Shown: piece by piece, positions 1 through 11,500 of the stretch | How the letters are laid out: every line of letters starts with the position of its first letter | Numbering within the stretch: the first letter of the stretch is position 1 | From: Tomocerus qinae | Lineage: Eukaryota; Arthropoda; Collembola; Entomobryomorpha; Tomoceridae | Length of the DNA stretch: 64,000 nucleotides | Assembly: GCA_020055645.1 (NCBI GenBank) | Contig: CM034546.1 | Location: 50,034,001-50,098,000, forward strand | Direction of reading: 5' to 3' | The notes under the pieces: model-generated | What the model was told of the DNA's origin: nothing | The model's database searches: none | The model's input: the letters and a program-made list of their open reading frames with translations, nothing else | Program-made: the position numbers and the translations under genes

Positions 1-75
1 CAAAAAATGGATATAGGCTTATTCGTCCACCAATCTGAAAGTGGATAGAGGCTTTTTCGATCCTTAAGGGACGAT
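1..75. mobile_element. Foldback/MITE of the TATCGTCCCTTAAG family (one end)
   Basis: The sequence matches the right arm of the element at 22227-22929, including ATGGATATAGGCTTATTC, AAAGTGGATAGAGGC and the terminal CCTTAAGGGACGATATA. The other arm lies beyond the window. It sits in intron 2 of gene 1. Confidence 0.6.
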
Positions 76-102
76 ATACATGAAACATTTTATAAAACTT
101 AC

Positions 103-2188
103 AGATTCTTTTAATCGAGGGAGCCAAAGCGCTATGCGTCATGGGATCAGTCATTGGCTTGATCCAGTTTTCTTCATCTGCAATTACTGTTACATCTGCA
201 TCTGCATCTGTTACAATTTTTATATTTAACTTTGAGTTTTGACTGGGATATGTAAGCCATCCACTAGTGCGAGAAAATCACTACTCAAACTACTTCAAAC
301 CACATAACTACTTCAACCCACCTTATCCCCTAATGTGCATCCAGACTTGTGCTAGGTAAAACTCGTAGCACGTATTCAGACCAACATAACGTTTATTTAC
401 TACAGACAGGACATTGATAGGCAAATCGGTGCTTTAATAACGAATATACAGCGGTTACAGCTTCTCCCAGCTCCAGACTCCAGACCAACTACCAAGGAAG
501 AGGAAGACCAGGGCATGAAAAAGGCAAAATGCTACCTTTTTGCCTTTTTGCTTGCCTTTTTGCCTAGCAAAATCAGCAAAAAGCTACCTTTTTGCCTTTT
601 TGCTGTTAAATGGGGTAATTAGCAATTGACATGTTGACAACCAAGGATGTGAACAAGAAATACGATTTTAAAAAACAGCAAAAATTCTTAATAATCTTCA
701 GTTATTCGGTCATTCATTAGACAATTAAAACAATCGAAAGCAACAAAATAACACTGTAAGCAATTTTAAAAAACCATGAAGAAAAAAACAAGAACCTAGA
801 GCTGTTCAAACCAGTGACAGTCAAATACTGGATATTTTGGTTGAGCTGCTATATCTCATAATATAATATTGTACACACAATACGCAGATGTTCGACCTGG
901 CTCATTTTTTATTATACGGTTTGTCAAAAATACATTATAGTTCATTTTGAATTGCGTAGTATTAGTAATAAATAGTTTAATAATCAAAAAAACTAACTAG
1001 CATCTGCAATTTATCTGAATATTTGAATGTGTAGGACGGGACAGTCTACAAAAGTTAGCTTTAATGAAGTATCACAGGTGGCGGTGACTACTCCAAAAAG
1101 GCAAAAAGCATAAAAAGGCAAAAAGGTAGCAAAAATGCAAAAAGGTGGCTTTTTGCCTTTTTGCTAGCAAAAAGGCAACCTTTTTCATGCCTTGAGGAAG
1201 ACCAGCTTAGGAAGACCAGCTTATTAGGCTTCTATACGTCTCCCAAGTATATTATCTTTCATCAAGAGCTCCTTGCTGTTGCTACAAGGTACGCAGCCGT
1301 TTTGCTATTGGTCGTACGCAGCCGCTCTCTCATTGGCTCTCGTAGTTACCTACGTGTATTCTATGTGTAGACCATATGGAAGCTGGTCTTCTATAGTGAA
1401 GCGCTAGCTTCACCGCCACCTATCGTTATTCTATGCCAACTACCTTGTAAACCTGAGATAGAGTCGAACTTCAGATCACAGCCGGCTATGCAGCCTGTGC
1501 AGCGGCTGTTTATTAGACCACTAGATAGGACTAACTAATTGTATACCCCCTAAAGTTATTGCTTTAATTTCTATTCAACCCGAGACTACCTTTTGTACTT
1601 AAGTGACTTACCATCTCAAAATTGATATTACATATCTAGATTATTTATTTACAAATTAATGTATTCTAGCTGAATTCAACAATTACAGTTAACTTAGATT
1701 ATAATTTGCAGAATGAATTTTGTCCATTAAATCGCATATACTTGCATCATGCAGCATTTTCTCAACCATCGAGCAACATTAACTGTTTAGTAATTAGATA
1801 TTTACTACAATCGCATCTCATGTCAAGTATCAGACAGAGTATACATCTTCATAGTATGACATATTATAATATTATATTCATTGGCAACATAAAATATGTA
1901 AATAGGTATGGTAAATTGTTGAAGTATTATTCTTGTGCTGCATTACTTACTACTAGAATTGAAACTCTAAATAGTTTGGCCGCTTTTAGAAATACTTATT
2001 TCTGAGTTGCTAATAAATAAATGTAGGAGGTGTAATGAATAATATAAAGAAATTATTATATGGTCAGAAATTAGTCAAAACCAAATACAAGACTTAGACT
2101 TAAATTTCATACCTGAAGCGTCGCCAAAGTAAATTGCGTCGATTGAAATTGTCAATACAAACAAAATGTGGTATAACTTGACTTCCAT
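103..2188 (-). CDS. Gene 1 (partial): 5' end of GH18-Ig-GH18 receptor tyrosine kinase
   Basis: Only the first two exons are in the window; the gene continues off the left edge. Exon 1 (2113-2188) starts with ATG and encodes a signal peptide beginning MEVKLYHILFVLTISIDAI; its donor is CAG|GTATGA. Exon 2 (103-177) encodes a segment containing [19 protein letters not shown], which recurs in the second exon of genes 2 and 3; its donor is GTAAGT. Phase 1 is kept at both junctions (76 + 75 nt), exactly as in gene 3. Intron 1 (178-2112) holds a SINE with nested insertions. The start was chosen because the same hydrophobic exon opens all four copies whose 5' end is visible. What lies beyond is inferred from the paralogues. 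Confidence 0.72.
494..1435. mobile_element. Unclassified insertion in the SINE with 9-bp duplication
   Basis: The SINE body is broken by about 940 bases flanked on both sides by CCAACTACC (485-493 and 1436-1444), consistent with a 9-bp target duplication. No convincing terminal inverted repeat is seen. The hAT-like MITE at 509-1194 makes up most of it. Confidence 0.4.
509..1194. mobile_element. hAT-like MITE with 8-bp target duplication
   Basis: The ends are inverted repeats, CAGGGCATGAAAAAGG on the left and CAAGGCATGAAAAAGG read in from the right. An exact 8-bp duplication AGGAAGAC flanks it at 501-508 and 1195-1202. The subterminal sequence is built of inverted and direct copies of GGCAAAAAGG-type motifs. 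There is no coding capacity. An 8-bp duplication with CA-starting ends is typical of hAT elements. Confidence 0.8.
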
Positions 2189-2441
2189 TCTTGTTTTATT
2201 GCAAAACAAAAGTAAACATGTTTGCACAAGGTGCAAGTATAAAGTGTAAAGTTATTGGTATTGTCTACCATATTATGCAGAATGTTGACAAGGTCATACT
2301 AATGCCTTGTATTCAATATCAAAACCACAGGATTAACACGTATAGATAATTTAGTATTTCTTAGTACCATGGGTGTGACTATTACTGCCGCCAGTTTCCA
2401 AACAAAACGTAATTTGAGTAGTTATAATGTTATCTATTAAT

Positions 2442-3298
2442 TATCGTCTCTTAAAACCATTATTTTTGGTATAGTATATTTTCAGGCTGGTTTTGATTAA
2501 GAATGAATTATGCTAAAATGAAAATGCTAATGTGAATTTTCAGGTTGCTTGTAAAAATTCGCAATAAGAAAATATTTTGGAAATTTATGAGATTTTATTG
2601 TGTAGATGAATGATAATTATGCCCTTTTGAGGTGGTGCAGGTTTTCAAAAGTTTGTGAATGCGTGAATGGAAGCCAAACAACGTAGTTGTAATTCAGGGA
2701 ATCGGAATTGACCTCTTTCTAAGAAATGTGTAATAGAGCTATCACAACTTTAAATACTTTTATGTTGCATTGGAAACCTTTCGCGTTACTAACAAACTGC
2801 TGCATATTAAAACTGTAATACAGAAGCTGTACAGGGTGGCCGCGAATGAATGACTCACACTTTGACCCTAAATAACTTCCAAACGGTTCAACATATTCTA
2901 ACGAGACATACACCAATCGAAAGACCAAGCGAAAACTTAGAAATCAGCTAAATATCAATATTAACAAAAAATTATTACTTAGTAAAAAGTTGCTTGGACG
3001 AAAAGAGGTGAATTCGCACTCCCGTAAATGACTAAACTCAACTTTGATCTTTAATAACGTTTGAATTATTAAATTCAAGTCAACAAGGTTGACGGCATCA
3101 AAAAGAGCATGCGATTTTGAGTAAAACCCAAATGTTTTAAAATGTAAAAATAAGAACTCCTTCTTTTGGAAAGTGACCCGCGAAGAAGAGTAACATTCAA
3201 TGCAGAATTTTTGCAAAAACAGATTAAAATGTCGATAACAGAAAAAAAATATTTATCAAACGATATTATAATATCATTTGATATTTTAAGAGACGATA
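2442..3298. mobile_element. TATCGTC-ended inverted-repeat element upstream of gene 1
   Basis: It starts TATCGTCTCTTAAAA and ends TTTTAAGAGACGATA, perfect inverted ends. It begins 254 bases upstream of the gene 1 start codon. Related ends occur at comparable positions upstream of genes 2 and 3. No coding capacity is seen. Confidence 0.55.
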
Positions 3299-5059
3299 TT
3301 TTATGCTAATTGTACAATATTATGTTAAACCATCCATTATAAACTTTGAATACATACAGTTTGCGGTATGGTATCGCTACTTTACTATTACAAATTACGT
3401 CGGAACCTCTGAATGAATCATCAATATTGCCAAGTGTCTACGTTTATATGTAGTAAATGCATGTAGTTATACTGAAGTCTGAAGGCTAAAATAAAACACG
3501 TTAAACATGAGCGAAAGAAAGATTTGTCCAAGCAGAAAAAGCATATACATGGGTAATTAATTTCTATACTCATGACTATTATGTCGTCAAAACCCATTTC
3601 AATATGAATAATGATTACTGATTACAAACTTATTAAGGGCGTCATATATGCATAAAATTATGTTGTAGGCAGTTTGCACGTTTGTTGGGTTGAATATCTG
3701 AAATGGATATGCTCGGAAAATTTATGTCTAGGTTGCTGCAAAGATTATTTTCTTCTTTCAGCTTTGAAAATAATGGAAGTAACAACACTTTTGGTGACTT
3801 AAGAAAATTATTGATTACCTTTTAGAATAATTTAGTATGGCTTTTTGTATTTCATTATACCGTACACCTCAAAATCTACCAAAAAGTTATTTACTTCTGC
3901 AACATCGCACAGTACGGGCAGTACTGCACATGATATTTAAGAAATATAATGTGACATTGTACTGAATCTATTGGTATAGTAGGTAAAGGTAAACATTTAA
4001 TTCATATTAGTTACTCAGGTATAAAAAATTAAACTGCCTAAAATACACAAACATCACCTCTGTTTGATTCTTCCGTTTATTACAATGAAATACTAACAAA
4101 TACTAACAACGTAACTTTCGTGGAAGATATATGATAATAGATATAAATGATAAAAGATTTAGGGTGTACCGGGTGTAGTGAAACTGCCAGACTATAAGAT
4201 TCCACCTAAAGATGAGATGCAACACTCACCAAACCCTACCCACTTTGTCTCCGCATTATGGACAAATTGTTTTAATATTGGGTATGATTAACTATTATCC
4301 TCATCCGGGTTAAACAACAACAGCCACCGAGCATGCCAAGATGTTTACGTCTCTTAATGGCCAGTTCCTGGGTAACGTTAACTTGTGCATTGCCTATGTA
4401 TGTAATACTTTAGCATATTTAATATATAAAATGAAATGGTGATTAGTCGCCGTTTGTGTTTTGCGACCAGCATGAATTCATTTAAACATGCATTTAATAT
4501 AGTACAAATAGTTAAATAGTGTATGCTTTAATTACCAATTTATTATTGTGGGTTTCCTCTATCTCTGAATAAATGTATATTTATTTTGTTATATTGTGCA
4601 TTGGAAGTTTTATTGTACAACGAAGTGAAATAGTACATTCAGGAAAATACTGTCTTTATTATTAGATTAGATTTGATTTTGTTTGACTTAAGAAACTTAA
4701 GTAGGTCCTTAAAAAATAATGTCACATAATATTTTTACTAAGGGATTTATATTGTCCAGATGAAATATATAGTGGAATTTTATTCATCCATATTGGTGAA
4801 ATAAATAGAGCAAAATTAAGGTGTAATTAACTATAGTAAGTAGCACAAATTGAGTTATAAATAAAAGTAGTTATTAAATTGTTAAAAATAATTTTTTGTT
4901 AAAAAAGGTTAAAATTTCAAAAAATTTACGAATGTCATAATTTTACCAACATAAATTGGTTCGTCCCCTTTGGTCAAATTCCTGGATACATGCCTGTCAC
5001 GAGACAGGCATAATTTGTTCCACTATAATTATATATTTATTTCTTTTTTAATAGATTTA

Positions 5060-5153
5060 TAACAAAATTAGTACACTTTGCATATCTAGATGGAGCTTTA
5101 GAGCACATTATCGACCATACTTCTCATAAAAAATCGACCCACAACCATGCTTT
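5060..5153. mobile_element. End fragment of hAT-like MITE (CAGGGTTGTGG family)
   Basis: It matches the end of the copy at 18721-19541 (shared ATCTAGATGGAGCTTTAG, ACCATGCTTTACATTTAAT). It lies about 360 bases past the stop codon of gene 2, as the other copy does past gene 3, so both probably derive from one insertion that predates the duplication. The opposite end was not found. Confidence 0.5.
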
Positions 5154-5485
5154 ACATTTAATTTGACGATTTAAATTGATATTAGTACGTACTTAATTCA
5201 TAAATCATGGATTGGCAATAATCCTACGACACGGAGTTTTACATCTAGAAACAAAAAAAATTGTAAGCAGCATTTAATGCACGTAATCGAGACGAGAATC
5301 GAGTTTAAAAGAGAAATTGTTTTTCCAAACAAGGCCAAAATCAAGGAACATTTTGAATGTTTCTTGGTTATGGTCATCACTTGCTTGCACATATTAAAGG
5401 TTTCTAATTTGTTAATTAATATAACATGTACAACAAAAGTGCACCAACACTACATTTTTATAATGTAATACCATTATGTAACGCT

Positions 5486-5493
5486 ATTTATTT
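5486..5493 (-). promoter_or_regulatory. Candidate polyadenylation signal of gene 2
   Basis: Read on the minus strand, AATAAATA lies about 25 bases after the stop codon at 5514, in AT-rich sequence. Confidence 0.4.
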
Positions 5494-5513
5494 ACTTCCG
5501 TCTGGCAAGATGA

Positions 5514-8500
5514 TTATTCATCTATCTTGGCGAGGCTTGAGAAGTAGGCCGTCACATCTTCAGGTTTTGGTCGGTCGTTTGGATTCTCACTCCAACATTC
5601 AAGCATAAACCCATATCTGAAAGAATGAAAAAATACATTTATAAGAAAAACGATAAAAATATTTACAACAATAAATGGAAATGGTAATCCAAATTCGGTT
5701 TTCCATTTATTTAGTAATTTAGTTGTATGGATTAATTTATAGCATGCGACAGTATTAGTACTGATCATAGGCAATCTACTATTAATAAGGCTCCAAAAAT
5801 AACATTTTGGGGATTCATTGGATTTCAGTTGTATTAAATCTTGTTTCGCTACTCCTTTTAATCCATTTAAATTACTTTTTGATCTACTTACATTTCATTT
5901 GTGGCATGTTTGGGTTTTTGTACCCTCATGTTTCTGCCTAGCTCATCAACAAAGTCCACCGTCCAAGATAAGCCTGGGTAGGGAGTTTCCCCGAGTGAAA
6001 AGATTTCCCATGCAGTTATTCCAAATGACCAAATATCAGATTGAACAGAGAACGTCATATGCCTAAGTGACTCAAGTGCCATCCAACGCCAAGGAAGGGG
6101 TTCCTTTTTGTCATAAAATTTGTTATTTTCCATTGAAGCAAGTACGTTTAAAATGAACAAAATTAAAATCTTACTTGATTTTTCTTGACATATTCGTTAT
6201 AATCGTAGAGTTTTCTTGAAAGTCCAAAATCGTTCAATTTAACGACATCCTTTTCAAATAGCAAGACATTCCTTGCTGCCAAATCCCCATGAACTAACTG
6301 AAAAGCAAAGAAAAAACTTAACGGTATGAAAATAAACCACAAAACTAAAAATCATGTGAAAACCTTCTTTGAACTCAAATACTGCAATCCGTTTGCTATT
6401 TGATGTGTCCAGTTGACCAAATTCCAGAAAGTTAATTTATTTTCTGATTCCTTTTCCTTCTCGGTCTCTTTTGATTCGGTATCTTGGCTCTCGCTAAACA
6501 ATTCAACAAATTTTGTTCAAAATTATCTACCCAAAAAAATAACGAAAATTAAGGATACTTTCGTTGAAAATAGAATTGAATATAAACCGTCTTTAAAAGT
6601 TACTATTTAAACACATATTTATTTATTAAACACATTTATTGATAACACATTTAAACGAACAACAAATAGACCAATTGTCCGGTTCTTATTAATGAAAATT
6701 TGATTTATTTGATAGCTACTAACAGGTACTTACTTTGTCTCCAATTGGGAATACATATTTTCGTTCTTTTTGGATTCCTTAATAATTAAGCATGAATTTC
6801 TTAAATAATTCTGTAAGTTTCCTAAAGGGCATAGCTCGACGAAAAGATACACAATTCCTATTCAGTAAATATAGTAAACAGAGTAAAAACCATTTTACTA
6901 TGTTCATTTCAAATAGAAAATAATATTGGCAATGCAAAACTGGAAACCTTTTTTCAAGTCTACAGTACTTGCTCCAATTAAATTCATTATATTTGGATGG
7001 TGACCCAAATGAATGAGTATTTTGATTTCTGAGAGAAGAGACATTAAGTATTGCTTGTCTGCACCTGGCTTTGTGCACTTGACAGCGGCAGGCGTATCCT
7101 TGACAAGTCCGCTGTAGACAATTCCGTATGCACCACTCCCTAATATGTTTTTCTTGTCTACCAAACCGAAATTTAATCATTGTGATTAAACTTTAATAAC
7201 TAATCCAATAGAGGTTAATAGCTTTAAATATACCCTCACCAATTTGGTAGTTGTTGTTTATTTCATAAGAGGCATCATAAGGACGGCTGGTGGGGTCATC
7301 ATAATCATTTGCTTCCGCAGTCCCTTTTTTGAAATATAGTATTTCTTTTCGTGTAAGGCCTTTCTGTTTTAAACAATTAAAATCCAATCAATATAATAAC
7401 TAGTAGGAGGAAATAGTTTTCAAATAAATTCAATTACACATTTTTAAACAAATCACATCGAGGCAGCCTTAAATAGTTATAAATATCGTATGTCTTTTAA
7501 AGCAATAAATTACGTCCTTACAATTTTTCTCCCTCGGATAATTAAATATACAACTGCTATTACAAGTGATAGGATTAACACAATCACTGCCCCTAGAATA
7601 AGAAATGGCAATATGTCCCTAAAGTTTATACTCCTTGCGGATCTTCTTAAACCAGCTCTTGCAGCTCTTAGCAATGGGTATTTAACTCCTCCGCATTTTC
7701 CTTCATGGTCATCAAAGTTAATAGAATTCACTGCAATTCCTCCAAGAATAGCATCGGAGACAATATTTGCTTTACTAGAGACACTTTTAGGATTCTCAAA
7801 ACTTATCCATAAGTTTCCATTTTTGGAAAATGGTACATTTGCAATATAATCCCAGTACAAATTCCAATGTTGATCTCTCAACAGTGAGTGGCAAATCTAA
7901 AATAAGTTTTATATTATGTTACATCACTTCTTAATATCATGCAATGCAATAGACAACGCATGAATTAATGCGTTCTTGATAATATTTTAAATTATGACAT
8001 TTTTCATCCAAAATTTTAAATCGTAATCAAGAATAAATGTTAATTAGCAAGATATACTAACTTCATTATATCCCCAAATTTCAGAACCGTTTAGAAGTGG
8101 TCCTTCGACTTCTATAGCATCATTGGTACGTCCATGCAATCCGTATAAGGTAGCATTTTGATTGTTAAGTGTGTATCGTCTTCCGAAGAAAGGAATGACT
8201 AGGATAAGACTGTGGTAGTGTTTCAATCTATTTAGGTAGCTGTACAATTTTTCCTGCTTGCTATTCAAAGATTTGATTGGTGCGTTATGATTGGTAATTC
8301 CATGGTCTGCTTGATAAAAGTTGTATGCAGTGAGGAAAATGAAATCATAAAGTTGATATTGTTTAAAATACGAGTTGCTCCACTCGTGATTTCTGTACTC
8401 ATTGTCCAGTTGCTTGTAAAAAATATGGTCGACTTGTATTAACAAAAGTAGTCCCTTAAATTCTAGTTTTAATTCCTACAAAATTTGACAATTAATGTTA

Positions 8501-11500
8501 GCACTCTTATTTCCATCAAAATTAATTTTTAATTCAATTGTCTAAGACCTTTAAAAACATTCCGAAAGTGAGCATATCAATTTCAGGGGTGATGCAGAAA
8601 CTTAAGTCCAAAAGCAAGCCAGAAGTATTCAGCCGACTACATTATAGAGGCAAACAGATTATATGCAACATTAGTAGGGATGCGTATATTCACGGCAATA
8701 AGTGAATTCAGGCATTTGGCCAAATGTTTAAGAATTAAGCTTAAAACCGATGCATTAATAGAGACATCTTTTATATCAAATGCATTAACTATTGAAATTT
8801 CCGACCAGTGTTATTACGAGCGTACTAAGCAGGCGTAGAGAACATTACAACAATTTTCTAACCCACTATGTGCTAGGTTTTAGCTAGTGGTAATAATTCA
8901 TTTGTTGCTCGTTTTCAATGTTGCAAGGTATTAAAAATTCTCGGTTTTTGGGAAAAAATCTTTGACCCCAGGTTTTTGGGTTTTTTGGGTTTTTTTTATA
9001 TAACTATGGGCATAAATGCAAGCCTATAATATACCATAATAACCATAATATATGAAAACTACAGCTGACAATAATAATAACAACCGTGTAAACAATCCTG
9101 TAACTGCTATTATTTGTGTCTATTAAAACAAAAATTAAGGCTTGAAAGTTTAATTTTAACATATGTATTTTATGTGAACACCTATATTGTTATTATTGTG
9201 TGGTGAAAACTTAAACATTATAATATTTTACTGATTAAATTATTCCTTCGTTAATGGGGAGCTTCAACTTTAAAGAAATATTATAAAAAATGTATATAAG
9301 TGAATCTGATTAATTAAAATTGAGCATTGTTTACAACAGTAAAATATGTAATAATCTTCACAACGACTACATGTACCCACCCACATGTACATTTAGTATA
9401 CGTTTGTTTCCATCTTTTAATATAAATGTGACAAAATTAGTATGTTTTGTTTATCTAGATGGAGCTTTAGTGCATACATTGTATTTATTGTAAAAAAACA
9501 CAAAAAATTCAAGCTTTTATAAGTGAAGCGGGATAAAAAAACCCAACCCACAACCCTGCAATTATGTGACAATTGAAACTACATATTTATCACGATAATT
9601 TAAGAACACTTGCTCTCAATATCCTTCTGACTATAAGTTTGTCTGCTTAGTTTATCAGAAATTATTTACCGTATTTATCGATATAATTCCCCCATCGAGA
9701 TAGTTTCCCTGCCGGGGAACTATATCGATTTTTCCCCGTAAATGTCAGCATTTGAAACTATAATTCCCCATTTCGAATCAATTCCCTGGTCAAAATTTAG
9801 GGCATTTGGTACGTGTGCACTTACAGTAAGCACATGTGTACTAAAAGAGAAAGGAAGCAAGAACATTGGTATTGAAAGGTAGAATAGTTGCAGTCCACAG
9901 TAAATCTGAAATGGCAGAAGGAGGAGAAAAACGATTATAAGACGATTATCCAAGAAGACCCAGTGTATATATCTCGAAATTTAACTTTTAAATTGAAAGC
10001 TATCAAATTAAGTGAGGAACCTTCCATTACCAGCGCCAGTAAACAGTTACAAGTTGACCGAAAAAGCATAAGGGAATGGAAACGGAAAAAATTGGATAAT
10101 GAAAAATTGGCCGACGAAGGTAACAACAGTTAATTACAGTTTTATACAACAGTAGAGGTCAAAGGTTCACAGGAAGTTTCCATTCTGACAACCGGATAGA
10201 TTAACCATTGATTAACGAAGATGACATTTTGCTGCCCTCTGACGATGATGATATGGGTGTACATATTACGGAACCTATGGAAGCATTACTGTCCTCTGAC
10301 GAAGAAAATTAATTACATTTTAATAAAACTTTAATTTTTTTAAAAATAATACATTGATAATCTAATAAATATCGACTTTGAAACTATAATTCCCCATTTC
10401 GAAATAATTCCCCATCCGGGGAACTACATCGATTTTTCTTGGACAAAAAGTGGCCATGAAACTATAATTCCCCCGAGGTGCTAATTCGATAAATACGGTA
10501 GTTGAATTTCTCCTATCGACCCATCCTAGCCCTGGGCGGTGAATACAAACAGTCTGTGTGATTTTAATTCGAATTTTGCCTTATCTTTTCTAAGATTAAC
10601 CACATTCTACATAATCTGCAGATTAGTATTACATACCAAGAGGCACAAAAATACATTTACTTTTTTACATACAGCGACTGTGTATTTTAAAATCAGGTTT
10701 TGTTGTTCGCCATAGACTAAACGCATGGAAAAATATCCATATAAGATGTACAGAACAATGTAATAATAAGGTAGTCAAATTTTTGCCCCGTGTCTGTTTT
10801 GATTGGCTTCCGCGGTGCCCCGTATCACATGTCATTGGATGAAGGGAGGACCTTAGGCGTTCGCCGCATGTTTACAATACCAAAACCCACTGGACCCCTT
10901 TTAAAGGTTTCTGTACATCTTATATAAGAAAAACATAGTTTTTCTTGCTTGTGAAAATTTAATATATGGTTATCACCTAGGCAACTAAAGTTCTTACTTC
11001 ATTGTATTCTTCATACTTCGTTTAAATCTTCTAATACTCCTTTCTGAGGTAGTCAATGCCTTCACAAATTCCGTTTTGCTATCGCATCGGTCACATTCTT
11101 CAAACGAGATACCTAAAATTACTTTAAATTCTGATGCCGTAGTAGAAAAGTTTGTCAGATATATAAGCTGAACTATGGTCATAAAAAAGACAATAAACTT
11201 TTACAATTATATTTGTTACTATTATATGCTCTAAAAAGAGAACTTTGAAATGATGTCTGAATTGTCGTTTATACCTTGATCCTCATCTTCTAGCTTTATT
11301 TCATAGGAATACGTATCCAGATAAAGGTTGGTGTATACGACATAATTACACAGCCCCTCATCAATTATGTCACCGAAATTAGAATTCAACACTTTATGTC
11401 GATTTAGACTGTTGTCTATTTTAGAGTCATACATGCAGAATATTGGCTTTTCTTTTTCCCTTTTACGATCTATTATGTATTTAGAGATAGTATTTTAAAT

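Larger units (their letters stand above)
295..1530 (-). mobile_element. tRNA-derived SINE, copy 1, split by later insertions
   Basis: Read on the minus strand, the head has a polymerase III A-box-like TCTAGTGGTCTAAT (about 1514-1526) and a B-box-like AAGTTCGACTC (about 1461-1471), about 43 bases apart. The body matches a second copy at 57365-57712 (shared CCACCTTATCCCC, ACTCGTAGCAC, ACAGACAGGACATTGAT, CAGCTTCTCCCAG). The copy is interrupted between 494 and 1435 by other DNA. It lies in intron 1 of gene 1. Confidence 0.6.
2189..5513. other. Intergenic region between gene 2 (3' end) and gene 1 (5' end)
   Basis: It contains the presumed promoter of gene 1, the inverted-repeat element at 2442-3298, a fragment of a hAT-like MITE near 5060-5153, and a short perfect hairpin (GCCTGTC/GACAGGC, 4992-5009). 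No supported gene is seen; the short reading frames on both strands lack domain similarity. Confidence 0.5.
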
